NCBI RefSeq assembly: GCF_010726245.1
Contig: NZ_AP022561.1
Coordinates: 2,108,001 to 2,172,000, forward strand
DNA from: Mycolicibacterium aichiense
GTDB lineage: Bacteria > Actinomycetota > Actinomycetes > Mycobacteriales > Mycobacteriaceae
DNA length: 64,000 bases
Direction: 5' to 3'
Part shown: piece after piece, positions 18,728 to 27,385 of the stretch
Numbering within the stretch: position 1 is the stretch's first letter
Layout: every line of letters begins with the position of its first letter
Translations under genes and position numbers: made by a program
The notes under the pieces: model-generated
What the model was told of the DNA's origin: nothing
Database searches by the model: none
The model's input: the letters and a program-made list of their open reading frames with translations, nothing else

Positions 18728-20212
18728 TCAGCCTGCGCCGCCCGTGCCGCCCCCGCCGCCGGAGCCGCCCTTGCCGCCGACGCCACCGGATTGAGCTTGG
18801 CCCGCAGTCCCGCTACCGCCGGTGCTTCCTGGATTGGCTCCATTGGCGCCCGGGCCGCCCTTGCCTCCGGAGCCGCCCGATCCACCGGCACCGCCGGTGT
18901 TGGTCTGTCCGTTCTCGGCGTTGCCGCCGAAACCGCCGGTGCCGCCGGTGCCCCCGCGGCCGCCCGACTTCACGGTTCCCAGACCGCCGGCACCACCTGC
19001 GCCGCCGCTCCCACCGGCGCCGGCGTTGTTGGTCTGTCCGAAGTCGAAGTTGACGCCGCCGAAGCCACCGGTGCCGCCGCTGCCACCGGCTCCGCCGGTC
19101 GCTCCGGTGCCGCCCTGGCCGCCGGTGCCGCCTGCGCCACCGGCCCCGCCGTCGAAGCCGTTACCGCCCGGACCGCCGGTTCCTCCGTAGCCGCCGGTGC
19201 CGCCGGTGCCACCGATCTGGGAGCCGGTGCCGCCCTGGCCGCCGTTACCTCCCAGGCCGCCGTTGCCTTCGGATGCCAGGCCGCCCGCGCCACCGGTGCC
19301 GCCGCTGCCGCCGGCGACACCGGTTCCGCCCTGCCCACCGTTGCCGCCGTCGCCGCCGGTCTGACCGAGGCCGCCGACGCCGCCGGCACCACCCTGGCCG
19401 CCGAGTTGGCCACCATTTCCGCCGTTGCCGCCCTGGCCGCCGACGCCGGCGAATTGGGTCGTGAACGAGCCGCCGCCGGCGCCGCCGGTCCCGCCGGCGC
19501 CGCCGTTGCCGGTTGAACCGTTGAGACCGAAGAGGCCGAAGAAACCCCCTCGTCCGCCGGCTCCGCCATCCCCGCCGTTGCCACCCTGGCCGCCGTTGCC
19601 GCCCAGCGTCGGGGCGGAGGCGCCGTTTCCGCCATTCCCTCCGACGCCGCCGACCCCGCCGGCGCCGCCGCGACCGAAGAAGAACCCGCCGGCCCCGCCG
19701 CTGCCACCGTTCGCGCCGTTCCCGCCGTCGTCGCCGGGAAGCGTGCCCGCGGTACCGGTGACACCGGCTCCACCGTTGCCGCCACGGCCGAAGAAGAACC
19801 CGCCGGCACCGCCGCTGCCGCCGTCGAGTCCGTTACCGCCGTTGCCGAAGAGCAGTCCGGCGTTGCCGCCGTTGCAGGCGCTGCCGATGCAACCGGGCTG
19901 GGCGTCGGCGCCATTGCCGATGAAGATGCCGACGATGGGGATGTCCCGCACCGTTATGTCGCTGACGGCGGCGGCCAGGACGGTGGGGGTCACCGGCGTC
20001 GCGCGGGCTTCCGCGATACCGACCGAGGCGCATTCGGTGCTCGTCATCAGGCACTGTAGGCCACTGGGCGAGGGCGGCTCAGCGGGTGCTGCTGAGGCCG
20101 AGCCTGCGGTTGCCACCAGCAGACCCGCACCGGCGAATGCCGTCCCGAAGGTGAGCGACAGCGTCGCCGTGGGACCTGTCAAGAAAAGGCGGCGAGCACT
20201 GTACGAAGACAC
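18728..20212 (-). CDS. Secreted PGRS-like glycine-rich protein without PE domain
   Basis: 494 residues from a GTG at 20212 preceded by GAAGGG. The N-terminus is a signal-type segment ([29 protein letters not shown]), not the 90-110-residue PE domain of PE_PGRS proteins. A short unique region to about residue 117 holds two cysteines ([12 protein letters not shown]), possibly a disulfide. The rest is GGxGG repeats with NGGNGG, AGGTGG and [10 protein letters not shown] units, ending at GGTGGAG. Composition is like the PGRS domains of slow growers. The N-terminal signal suggests Sec export. Role unknown; surface or cell-wall protein is an inference. Confidence 0.8.
   Translation of the reverse strand: MSSYSARRLFLTGPTATLSLTFGTAFAGAGLLVATAGSASAAPAEPPSPSGLQCLMTSTECASVGIAEARATPVTPTVLAAAVSDITVRDIPIVGIFIGNGADAQPGCIGSACNGGNAGLLFGNGGNGLDGGSGGAGGFFFGRGGNGGAGVTGTAGTLPGDDGGNGANGGSGGAGGFFFGRGGAGGVGGVGGNGGNGASAPTLGGNGGQGGNGGDGGAGGRGGFFGLFGLNGSTGNGGAGGTGGAGGGSFTTQFAGVGGQGGNGGNGGQLGGQGGAGGVGGLGQTGGDGGNGGQGGTGVAGGSGGTGGAGGLASEGNGGLGGNGGQGGTGSQIGGTGGTGGYGGTGGPGGNGFDGGAGGAGGTGGQGGTGATGGAGGSGGTGGFGGVNFDFGQTNNAGAGGSGGAGGAGGLGTVKSGGRGGTGGTGGFGGNAENGQTNTGGAGGSGGSGGKGGPGANGANPGSTGGSGTAGQAQSGGVGGKGGSGGGGGTGGAG
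18731..19861 (-). repeat. Degenerate Gly-rich (PGRS-like) coding repeats
   Basis: About 1.1 kb encoding tandem Gly-Gly-X triplets. In DNA it reads as repeated GCCGCCGGT/CCACCG units on the plus strand. This low-complexity tract creates long antisense Pro/Ala-rich open frames and can mis-assemble. Confidence 0.85.
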
Positions 20213-20349
20213 GGCAACCCTTCGGCCTGGGAGCTCCGGGCGAGCTGATCAGGCCGATCATGACATGGCGGCCGCCGCCTGGGTCGATATTTTGTGACGA
20301 CAAGGTCAATAAGCGTTGCGTCCGATCGAGGCCGGGCGTCGGGGCCTAC

Positions 20350-21780
20350 TCAGCCGCTGCCATAGAGGCGCAGCGATCGCGCGGCGGCGGTGGCAACGTC
20401 AGCGCGCAGTGACGTGATCGGTGAGCTACCGCGGGTATGGACCGCGTTGGACAACAGCACCACGTAGGTGTCGGACTGTGGGTCCAGCCATAGGGACGTG
20501 CCGGTGAAGCCGGTGTGGCCGAAGCTGCCGACGGGGAACACCGTGCCGCGGGTGCTGGACTGGCCGGTGTCGATGTCCCAGCCGAGGCCGCGAAGGTTCG
20601 CACCCGGGATCGCCGGATACCGTGCGGGACCGCCCGGCTTCTGACCCCGCGCGGCGTTGGCCGCGTCGAGTTGGCCCGCGGTATGGCCCGGCTGCTGCGG
20701 GGAGGTCATCAACTCGAGAGTCGACTGCTTCAGCGGAAAAGTGCTTGGCCTGCCGGCAAGCCGGTCGAGAAGCGCCTGGGCGAAGACGCTGACATCGGCG
20801 GCGGTGGAGAACACCCCGGCATGTCCGGCCACCCCGCCCATTCGTCGCGCCGTCGTATCGTGCACGGTGCCGCGCAACAGGTGGCCGAAATCCGGGTTGC
20901 GGTTCGGCTCGCCGGGGTTGTCCTCATCCCATGCTGTCGGTGCGATACGGGGGAGCAGGTTCGTATTCCATTGGCCTGCACTGCATTCAGTTGACTCGGT
21001 GGGTGACCACCGGACTGCGGCACCCGTGATGGTGTGGTGGCCGCAGACTTTCGCCAGCGGCAGATAGCGGGTGTCGGTCATGCCCAGCGGGGCGAACACG
21101 TGCTGCTGAACGTAGTCGTCCTCGGGCTCACCGGTGATTCGCTCGATCAGTGCGCCGAGCAGGATGAAGTTGATGTCGGAGTAGCGAAACCCTTCTCCGG
21201 GAAGCGATTCCAATGGTGTGGTCAGCGCACGACGGAAGCCTTCGGCCCGGTCTGGGGAGTCCAGCCCCCACGGGTCCTTGAGTTCGACGTCACCGGTTTC
21301 ACCCGAGGTGTGGGTGAGCAGCATCCGCACCGTCACTTCGGCGCGCTTGGGGTCGTTGCCGGTGTTGAAGGCGGGCAGGTATTTCTGGATCGGGTCGTCG
21401 AATGCCACCCGGCCCTGTTCGTAGAGCTGCATCACGGCGGTCGCGGTGGCAAGCGGTTTCGTCAGTGACGCGAGGTCGAAGATGGTGTCCTCGGTCATTG
21501 GTTCCGCGGGCGCTGGCGTCCCGTCAAGACCCCGTTCGCCGGCCAGCTTGCGCACCCCGTAGGCCCTGCGGAAGACGACCGTGCCGTCATGCCCGACCAC
21601 GACCACAGCACCGGGCAGGCGGTTCGCCGCGACGGCCTCGGTCATGATCGTCGACACCGCGGGAATGTCGGGTGTCGGCGGCCCGACCGGCGTCGCGGGT
21701 GCGTACGTGGGAACCGCCGCCCGGGTCAGCGTGGCGTGTGGCGCGGGACCGTGGGAGCACGCCGTCAGTGTCAGCAGCAC
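20350..21780 (-). CDS. Beta-lactamase/D-alanyl-peptidase-like serine hydrolase lipoprotein
   Basis: 476 residues from a GTG at 21780. Class C beta-lactamase/esterase fold: SxxK in DLASLTKPL (nucleophile Ser and Lys), a tyrosine motif YSDIN and a C-terminal HTG box in GHTGFTGTSL. The domain also has MLLTHTSGE and GGVAGHAGVFSTA. The N-terminus (MLLTLTACSHG) has a lipobox LTAC but almost no n-region; in-frame codons up to a CTG at 21825 would add a basic stretch (LRRGRFQ). The sigA stop codon lies in the same frame just before. Probable periplasmic hydrolase acting on peptides or wall esters; substrate unknown. Confidence 0.85.
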   Translation of the reverse strand: MLLTLTACSHGPAPHATLTRAAVPTYAPATPVGPPTPDIPAVSTIMTEAVAANRLPGAVVVVGHDGTVVFRRAYGVRKLAGERGLDGTPAPAEPMTEDTIFDLASLTKPLATATAVMQLYEQGRVAFDDPIQKYLPAFNTGNDPKRAEVTVRMLLTHTSGETGDVELKDPWGLDSPDRAEGFRRALTTPLESLPGEGFRYSDINFILLGALIERITGEPEDDYVQQHVFAPLGMTDTRYLPLAKVCGHHTITGAAVRWSPTESTECSAGQWNTNLLPRIAPTAWDEDNPGEPNRNPDFGHLLRGTVHDTTARRMGGVAGHAGVFSTAADVSVFAQALLDRLAGRPSTFPLKQSTLELMTSPQQPGHTAGQLDAANAARGQKPGGPARYPAIPGANLRGLGWDIDTGQSSTRGTVFPVGSFGHTGFTGTSLWLDPQSDTYVVLLSNAVHTRGSSPITSLRADVATAAARSLRLYGSG

Positions 21781-21840
21781 ACACCCGGCAACGCGAGCTG
21801 CCGACTGAAAGCGGCCGCGGCGCAGGGGAATTGGTTCGGC

Positions 21841-23334
21841 CTAGTCGAGGTAGTCGCGCAGCACCTGAGAACGGCTCGGGTGCCGCAGCTTGCTCATGGT
21901 CTTCGACTCGATCTGGCGGATCCGCTCACGGGTGACCCCGTACACCTGCCCGATCTCGTCGAGGGTGCGCGGCTGGCCGTCGGTGAGGCCGAACCGCAGC
22001 CGCACCACGCCGGCTTCGCGCTCGGACAGCGTCTCGAGCACCGACTGCAGCTGATCCTGCAGGAGGGTGAAGGAGACGGCGTCGACGGCCACCACAGCTT
22101 CGCTGTCCTCGATGAAGTCGCCGAGCTGGCTGTCGCCCTCGTCGCCGATGGTCTGGTCCAGCGAGATCGGTTCACGCGCGTACTGCTGGATCTCCAGCAC
22201 CTTCTCCGGCGTGATGTCCATTTCCTTGGCCAGCTCCTCGGGCGTGGGCTCGCGGCCCAGGTCCTGAAGCAGTTCGCGCTGGATACGGCCGAGCTTGTTG
22301 ATGACCTCGACCATGTGTACCGGGATACGGATGGTGCGGGCCTGGTCGGCCATCGCGCGGGTGATCGCCTGGCGGATCCACCACGTCGCGTAGGTGGAGA
22401 ACTTGTAACCCTTGGTGTAGTCGAACTTCTCCACCGCGCGGATCAGGCCCAGGTTGCCTTCCTGGATGAGATCCAGGAAGGCCATGCCACGACCGGTGTA
22501 GCGCTTGGCCAGCGACACCACCAGACGCAGGTTGGCCTCGAGCAGGTGGTTCTTCGCGCGGTCACCATCGCGGCAGATCCACTGCATGTCGCGGCGCTGC
22601 TGGACCGGGAGCTTCTCGCCCTTGTCGGTCTTCTCCGCCATCAGCTGAGTCGCGTAAAGACCGGCCTCGATCCGCTTGGCGAGCTCGACCTCCTCCTCGG
22701 CGTTGAGCAGCGCGACCTTGCCGATCTGCTTGAGGTAGGCGCGAACCGAGTCGGCCGACGCGGTCAGCTCGGCGTCCTTGCGGGCCTGCCGCAGCGCCTC
22801 GGACTCCTCTTCGTCCCACACGAAGTCGCCGGAGGCCTTGTCCTTCTCCGACGGCTCGGCGATGTCTTCGTCGTCCCCGGACTCGCTCTCGGCGGCCGGT
22901 GCGCCCGCAGCCGGAGCGGCTTCCTCGTCGGCCGCGTCGTCGGAATCCTCGGCGACGTCTTCGAGGTCCTCGAGTTCGATGTCGTCTTCGGCTACGTCGA
23001 GTTCGGGATCGACATCGAGGTCGCCGTCGAGTTCGTCATCGGCGCCGGCCTCGGCGTCGGTGTCGGCCGGGGCGGCATCCTTCTTGGCCCGGCCTCGGGT
23101 GGCGGGCGCCTTCTTCGCGGCGGCCTTGGTGGCGCGCGCCTTGGTCGGGGTGACCGCTCCGTCGACGATCTCGGAATCGCCGGCTTCGGCTCCGGCGGCG
23201 CGGGGAGCGGCCTTGGCGGCACGCTTGGCCGGCGCGGAACCGTTGGCCCTGGCTGCCGGTTTCTTCGCGGGAGTCTTGGTGGCGGTGCGCTTCACCGGCT
23301 CATCGGTTGCCGGGCTTGCCTTCGTCGCTGCCAC
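21841..23334 (-). CDS. sigA: Primary RNA polymerase sigma factor SigA
   Basis: 497 residues from the GTG at 23334 ([13 protein letters not shown]), preceded by AAAGGGTGTAC. The long N-terminus has an Ala/Lys/Pro-rich stretch to about residue 85 and then an Asp/Glu-rich stretch to about 175, usual for actinobacterial SigA. Regions 1.2 to 4 follow: [57 protein letters not shown] and [20 protein letters not shown]. It is the housekeeping sigma factor. The downstream hydrolase gene starts 60 bases after its stop and may be cotranscribed. Confidence 0.97.
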   Translation of the reverse strand: MAATKASPATDEPVKRTATKTPAKKPAARANGSAPAKRAAKAAPRAAGAEAGDSEIVDGAVTPTKARATKAAAKKAPATRGRAKKDAAPADTDAEAGADDELDGDLDVDPELDVAEDDIELEDLEDVAEDSDDAADEEAAPAAGAPAAESESGDDEDIAEPSEKDKASGDFVWDEEESEALRQARKDAELTASADSVRAYLKQIGKVALLNAEEEVELAKRIEAGLYATQLMAEKTDKGEKLPVQQRRDMQWICRDGDRAKNHLLEANLRLVVSLAKRYTGRGMAFLDLIQEGNLGLIRAVEKFDYTKGYKFSTYATWWIRQAITRAMADQARTIRIPVHMVEVINKLGRIQRELLQDLGREPTPEELAKEMDITPEKVLEIQQYAREPISLDQTIGDEGDSQLGDFIEDSEAVVAVDAVSFTLLQDQLQSVLETLSEREAGVVRLRFGLTDGQPRTLDEIGQVYGVTRERIRQIESKTMSKLRHPSRSQVLRDYLD

Positions 23335-23509
23335 GTACACCCTTTCGGTCGTGCTGGCTCTCGGCGGGCGTGGGCGCGCCACCGAAAGCGTCGGCTATGA
23401 GGACTATTGGCGTGGATCTCGTGGTGGATTCTCGCCGCTATCCGGTAGGCGGCCGCCATCGACCATTGTAACGACAGTGTGGGCTGCTACCGCGCCGAGC
23501 GACGAAAAA

Positions 23510-24292
23510 TCAGCGTGTGACGTCGGCCTGAGCCGCCATCGCGGCCCCGACGATGCCCGCCTCGTTCTGCAACTCCGCGGCGACGACCGGGGTGCGGTTC
23601 TTCAGCAGCGGGATCCATTTGTCGGCCTTGCGGCTGATGCCACCGCCGGCGATGAACAGGTCGGGCCAGAGTGCATTCTCAATGCTGACCAGCACTTTCG
23701 TGACTTCCTGGCTCCACCGCTCATAGCTCCAGTCCTTGCGCTCCTTCACCGAGGACGCTGCACGGTGCTCGGCTTCCTTGCCGTCGACCTCGAGGTGCCC
23801 GAACTCAGTGTTGGGCAGCAGCTGACCGCCGTGAATCACCGCGGATCCGATGCCGGTCCCGAAGGTCAGCAGGATCACCACACCGTCCCGATTGCGTCCG
23901 GCGCCGTGGTGCTGCTCGGCGATGCCCGCGGCGTCGGCGTCGTTGAGCACGACCACGTGCTGGCCGCCGAGGGCCGAGCCGATCACCTCGGCGGCGTTGG
24001 TCCCGATCCAGCCCTTGTCGACGTTGGCGGCGGTCTGCACGACGCCGTTGACGACGACACCCGGGTAGGTGACACCCAGCGGGCCGGTCCAGTCGAAGTG
24101 CCGGACCACCTCGGCGACGGTCGCGGCCACCGCCTCGGGGGTGGACGGCTGCGGGGTGAGCAACTTATAGCGGTCGCCGATCAGTTTGCCGGTGTCGAGA
24201 TCGACGATCCCACCCTTGACCCCGCTGCCACCGACGTCGACGCCGAAGCCGCGGTTCTGTCCGGGCGTGGTGGGGGATTCGGTCTCGGGCAT
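23510..24292 (-). CDS. ppgK: Polyphosphate glucokinase
   Basis: 260 residues from the ATG at 24292, after GAGGAGCAGCCC. ROK-type kinase: phosphate-binding GVDVGGSGVKGGIVD at the N-terminus, LNDADAAGIAEQH with the catalytic Asp, and LTFGTGIGSAVI as second phosphate loop. The sugar region EFGHLEVDGKEAE lacks the CxCGxxGC zinc motif of other ROK kinases, as PpgK does. It phosphorylates glucose using polyphosphate or ATP. It is divergent from suhB with 101 bases between. Confidence 0.93.
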   Translation of the reverse strand: MPETESPTTPGQNRGFGVDVGGSGVKGGIVDLDTGKLIGDRYKLLTPQPSTPEAVAATVAEVVRHFDWTGPLGVTYPGVVVNGVVQTAANVDKGWIGTNAAEVIGSALGGQHVVVLNDADAAGIAEQHHGAGRNRDGVVILLTFGTGIGSAVIHGGQLLPNTEFGHLEVDGKEAEHRAASSVKERKDWSYERWSQEVTKVLVSIENALWPDLFIAGGGISRKADKWIPLLKNRTPVVAAELQNEAGIVGAAMAAQADVTR

Positions 24293-24393
24293 GGGCTGCT
24301 CCTCGGCGACGCGGGCGGTCTGCGCGATGCACACACTAGTGGCTGCGCGGCCCTTTGTGTTCGGTGTCGGGAGGTCTGTGCTGCGATGGTCGG

Positions 24394-25242
24394 GTGAGCG
24401 ACAACGGGGGACAAGAGCTACGGGCACTGGCCGAGCAGCTGGCCGCGGAGGCGGCCGCGTTCGTCCGCCGCAGGCGCGCGGAAGTCTTCGACGACGAGCA
24501 CGGCTCGATCGGCACCGATGCAGTTCAGACGAAAAGCACACCGACCGACCCGGTGACCGTCGTCGACACCGAAACCGAACTGCTACTGCGTGATCGGCTC
24601 GGCGCGCTGCGTCCCGGCGACGTGATTCTCGGTGAGGAGGGCGGCGGCCCGGCTGCCGCCCCGGACGGTGCGGTCTGCTGGGTGCTCGACCCGATCGACG
24701 GCACCGTGAACTTCATGTACGGCATTCCGGCGTACGGGATCTCGATCGCCGCCCAGATCGACGGCGTGTCGGTGGCAGGCGCGGTGGCCGACGTGGCCGG
24801 TGGAGAGGTGTACTCGGCGGCCGTCGGTCACGGTGCCCACGTGTCCCGCGGCGGGCAACGACGGGAGCTGCGGGCCAGCGCCGTGACGGAACTGTCGATG
24901 GCGTTGGTGGGCACCGGTTTCGGCTATGCCCCGCAGCGTCGCGCCGAGCAGTCCGCGTTGTTGGCGCAGTTGCTGCCGCGGGTGCGTGACGTCCGCCGGA
25001 TCGGTTCGGCCTCGCTGGATCTGTGCATGGTCGCCGCGGGCCGCCTCGACGCCCATTACGAGCACGGCCTGCACGTGTGGGATTGGGCGGCCGGCGCGCT
25101 GATCGCCGCCGAGGGGGGTGCGGTGGTGGCGTTGCCGCGGCTCGACGAGGACGGCGCGCTGCTGGTGGCGGCGGCACCGGGGATCGCGGCCGCGCTCACC
25201 GACACCCTTGCGGGTTTTGGGGGATTGCGGCCGCTGGCCTGA
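24394..25242 (+). CDS. suhB: Inositol monophosphatase SuhB
   Basis: 282 residues from a GTG at 24394. The metal-dependent phosphatase motifs are LGEEGGG (metal Glu), WVLDPIDGTVNFMYG (metal Asp pair) and HVWDWAAGALIAAEGG near the end. Inositol made here feeds phosphatidylinositol and mycothiol synthesis in mycobacteria. The stop codon abuts that of the convergent cei gene with no base between. Confidence 0.93.
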   Translation: MSDNGGQELRALAEQLAAEAAAFVRRRRAEVFDDEHGSIGTDAVQTKSTPTDPVTVVDTETELLLRDRLGALRPGDVILGEEGGGPAAAPDGAVCWVLDPIDGTVNFMYGIPAYGISIAAQIDGVSVAGAVADVAGGEVYSAAVGHGAHVSRGGQRRELRASAVTELSMALVGTGFGYAPQRRAEQSALLAQLLPRVRDVRRIGSASLDLCMVAAGRLDAHYEHGLHVWDWAAGALIAAEGGAVVALPRLDEDGALLVAAAPGIAAALTDTLAGFGGLRPLA

Positions 25243-25893
25243 TCAGCAGGTGCCGTTGTGGATCTTGGTCAGCAACGTCGAATCGGCCGGCTCGGTCGCG
25301 TCCGGACGCAGGCCGGCCAGGACGGCGTCGATGTCGTCGCTGTGCGCCAGCGTGGTGAAGTCGGTGCCGATGGCCAGGTCCACCGAATCGTCCTTGCGAT
25401 CGTCCTGGAACAGCTCGACGCAGGGTGCCACCAGCCAGACCGCGGCCGCGCCGGCCCGGCCGGCGGTGCCGAAGCGGATCTGGCCCTGGCAGGTCAATCG
25501 GGTCGTGGTGTAGATCGGGTCGTTGGCCGCGGTGGGCTGGGCGAAGCCGAGATCGCGCAGCGCTCCGGCGACCTCGCCGGCCTGCCCGCCCTGGCCGCTG
25601 GCGTTGAGCACCCGGATCTTGGTGTCGACCAACTTGGCCGGTGCGACGTCGATCATCGATGAGTGCGACACCTGCTGGCCGAGGGTGGGGGCACCCGGAT
25701 CGGCGGCCGGAGGCGGTGGGTTGCAGGCCGCGGCCTCGCGCACGTCGACGGGGCGGGTCAGCACGAAGCCCCACACGATCGCGGTGATCACGAACATCAC
25801 GCCCAGGGCGATGAGTCCGGGCAGGTAGTTGCGTCGACGGAACGGGCGACCGTGCTTGTCGAAGGCCGTGCCCTCCGTGATTTGAGCGACCAC
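25243..25893 (-). CDS. cei: Cell envelope integrity protein Cei (LytR_C domain)
   Basis: 216 residues from a GTG at 25893. A cytoplasmic N-terminus (KHGRPFRRRNYLPG) leads into one transmembrane helix (GLIALGVMFVITAIVWGFVL). The extracytoplasmic part has the LytR C-terminal fold (KIRVLNASGQGGQAGEVAGAL) and four Cys (CNPPPP, LTCQG, APCVEL, NGTC) likely paired as disulfides. The M. tuberculosis counterpart Rv2700 is needed for envelope integrity and virulence. No LCP catalytic domain is present. Confidence 0.9.
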   Translation of the reverse strand: MVAQITEGTAFDKHGRPFRRRNYLPGLIALGVMFVITAIVWGFVLTRPVDVREAAACNPPPPAADPGAPTLGQQVSHSSMIDVAPAKLVDTKIRVLNASGQGGQAGEVAGALRDLGFAQPTAANDPIYTTTRLTCQGQIRFGTAGRAGAAAVWLVAPCVELFQDDRKDDSVDLAIGTDFTTLAHSDDIDAVLAGLRPDATEPADSTLLTKIHNGTC

Positions 25894-25957
25894 GGATGCA
25901 CTCTAGAGGCACCGGGTGGATCCCGGCCCAACACGCCCATCGATCATAATGAATACA

Positions 25958-25973
25958 TGTGACGTAAATCACA
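25958..25973. promoter_or_regulatory. Perfect CRP-type palindrome
   Basis: TGTGACGTAAATCACA matches the mycobacterial CRP (Rv3676) consensus TGTGA-N6-TCACA with both halves perfect. It lies 91 bases upstream of the DUF4193 gene and 65 bases upstream of cei. CATAAT at 25945-25950 is a possible -10 box. Direction of regulation cannot be decided from sequence. Confidence 0.7.
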
Positions 25974-26063
25974 GACGACGTAAGGCGGATCTGGGCACGA
26001 ATCGTTTGGCGGATCCGTTCCACGCTGATACAAAGCCATGCTGAGGTTACGAGGGGACAAAAG

Positions 26064-26366
26064 ATGGCTACCGACTACGACGCCCCGAGGCGCACCGAGA
26101 CCGACGAGGTGTCCGAGGATTCGCTGGAGGAACTCAAGGCGCGCCGCAACGAGGCGCAGTCGGCCGTAGTAGACGTCGACGAGACGGATTCCGCGGAGAA
26201 TTTCGAGCTGCCCGGGGCGGATCTGTCGGGTGAGGAGCTGTCGGTACGCGTGGTTCCGAAGCAGGCAGACGAGTTCACCTGCTCCAGTTGCTTTCTGGTG
26301 CATCACCGCAGCCGGCTGGCCAGCGACAAGAACGGCGTGATGATCTGCACGGACTGCGCGGCGTAG
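26064..26366 (+). CDS. DUF4193 zinc-ribbon protein
   Basis: 100 residues; ATG after GAGGGGACAAAAG. The N-terminal two thirds are acidic (TDEVSEDSLEELKARR, VDVDETDSAENFELPG). The C-terminus holds two CxxC pairs (TCSSCFLVHH, ICTDCAA), a zinc ribbon. DUF4193 is conserved in actinobacteria beside dut and cei, with unknown function. The perfect CRP site upstream suggests cAMP control (Rv2699c in synteny). Confidence 0.87.
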   Translation: MATDYDAPRRTETDEVSEDSLEELKARRNEAQSAVVDVDETDSAENFELPGADLSGEELSVRVVPKQADEFTCSSCFLVHHRSRLASDKNGVMICTDCAA

Positions 26367-26418
26367 TCAGCCGTCCCGCGACGATGCTGCCGAGGGGCGA
26401 GGCGGAGGAGCGGGACAA

Positions 26419-26895
26419 TCAGCTACGCAGTGCTGAAAGCACCCGGTCCGGGTGGCGGGCACTGACCAGCCAATAGGGCGTCGGATCGTCCGGATCGTCG
26501 AGAACCACCAAAACCAGGGGGCCGACCCAGCCTCGATGTAGCACAAACGCTGCCGGATCGAGCTGACGGCCGAGCGCGGCCGACTTCGCCGTCCGGGGGA
26601 TCTCGGCCGACCGGGACACCACCGACGTCGGCAGATGCGCCTGACCTGCCCACAATTCGACGTCATCGCCGCCGGTCACCACCCGGACCTCGGTGCGGCT
26701 CATCCACAGCAGCACGCCTACCGCGACTGCACCGAGCACCACATAGGGCAGCCAGACCGGCAGCGTGCGCACACCCATGGTGACTTCTTTGGCGATCAGT
26801 GCCGCCAACGCCAGACCGAGCGGCCACCACCACCACGGCACCCAGAGCCGCTCGCGGTACCGCACGGTTTGCGAGGTCACACGCGAACCAGACAC
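26419..26895 (-). CDS. DUF3093 membrane protein
   Basis: 158 residues if started at the GTG at 26895; a GTG five codons later (26880, [15 protein letters not shown]) is an alternative. The earlier GTG is preferred because TACCCT lies exactly 7 bases upstream, the arrangement of a leaderless start. Two transmembrane helices ([18 protein letters not shown] and [17 protein letters not shown]) precede a soluble C-terminal domain ([15 protein letters not shown]). DUF3093 family, function unknown; Rv2698 by synteny. Longer frames upstream overlap dut and are rejected. Confidence 0.82.
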   Translation of the reverse strand: MSGSRVTSQTVRYRERLWVPWWWWPLGLALAALIAKEVTMGVRTLPVWLPYVVLGAVAVGVLLWMSRTEVRVVTGGDDVELWAGQAHLPTSVVSRSAEIPRTAKSAALGRQLDPAAFVLHRGWVGPLVLVVLDDPDDPTPYWLVSARHPDRVLSALRS

Positions 26896-26902
26896 GCGGC
26901 CA

Positions 26903-26912
26903 AGGGTAGTCT
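26903..26912. promoter_or_regulatory. Overlapping divergent -10 boxes for dut and DUF3093 gene
   Basis: The ten bases AGGGTAGTCT contain TAGTCT on the plus strand (26907-26912, 8 bases before the dut GTG) and TACCCT on the minus strand (26908 to 26903, 7 bases before the DUF3093 GTG). Both fit TANNNT with leaderless spacing. The two start codons are only 25 bases apart, so no room exists for ribosome sites. Confidence 0.6.
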
Positions 26913-26920
26913 TTCCCTTC

Positions 26921-27385
26921 GTGCCGACTCCTCTCGCGGTGGTTCGCCTCGACCGCGATCTCCCAATGCCCAGCCGCGCCCACGACGGCGACGCGGGTGT
27001 GGATTTGTTCAGCGCGCAAGACATCGACCTGGCTCCCGGTGAGCGTGCACTGGTCGCCACCGGTATCGCCGTGGCGATTCCGCACGGCATGGTCGGACTG
27101 GTCCACCCGCGCTCGGGTTTGGCTGCGCGCGTTGGCCTTTCGATCGTCAACAGCCCCGGCACGATCGACGCCGGTTATCGTGGCGAAGTCAAGATTTCGT
27201 TGATCAACCTCGACCCCGCCACGCCGATCGAGATCCGGCGCGGCGACCGCATCGCCCAATTGCTGGTACAGCGGGTCGAACTTCCAGAGCTGGTCGAGGT
27301 GGCCTCGTTCGACGAGGCCGGACTGGCTGACACCACCCGTGGCGAAGGCGGCCACGGATCCTCCGGCGGACATGCGAGTTTGTGA
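26921..27385 (+). CDS. dut: dUTPase
   Basis: 154 residues, the length of M. tuberculosis Dut. All five trimeric-dUTPase motifs are present: [53 protein letters not shown] and the C-terminal phosphate-lid [15 protein letters not shown]. It hydrolyses dUTP to dUMP and keeps uracil out of DNA. The GTG at 26921 has no ribosome site but a -10 box 8 bases before it, so a leaderless mRNA is likely. The stop overlaps the next start as TGATG. Confidence 0.95.
   Translation: MPTPLAVVRLDRDLPMPSRAHDGDAGVDLFSAQDIDLAPGERALVATGIAVAIPHGMVGLVHPRSGLAARVGLSIVNSPGTIDAGYRGEVKISLINLDPATPIEIRRGDRIAQLLVQRVELPELVEVASFDEAGLADTTRGEGGHGSSGGHASL

Noticed and set aside
18731..19861. Possible CRISPR or minisatellite array
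   Set aside because: Units are short, degenerate and keep one reading frame; there are no fixed repeats with unique spacers.
19425..20297. Pro-rich plus-strand frames opposite the PGRS-like gene
   Set aside because: They are the complement of Gly-Gly-X repeats; the minus-strand frame has a ribosome site and a signal peptide.
21589..23400. 603-codon plus-strand frame opposite sigA
   Set aside because: Antisense shadow; sigA motifs on the other strand are unambiguous.
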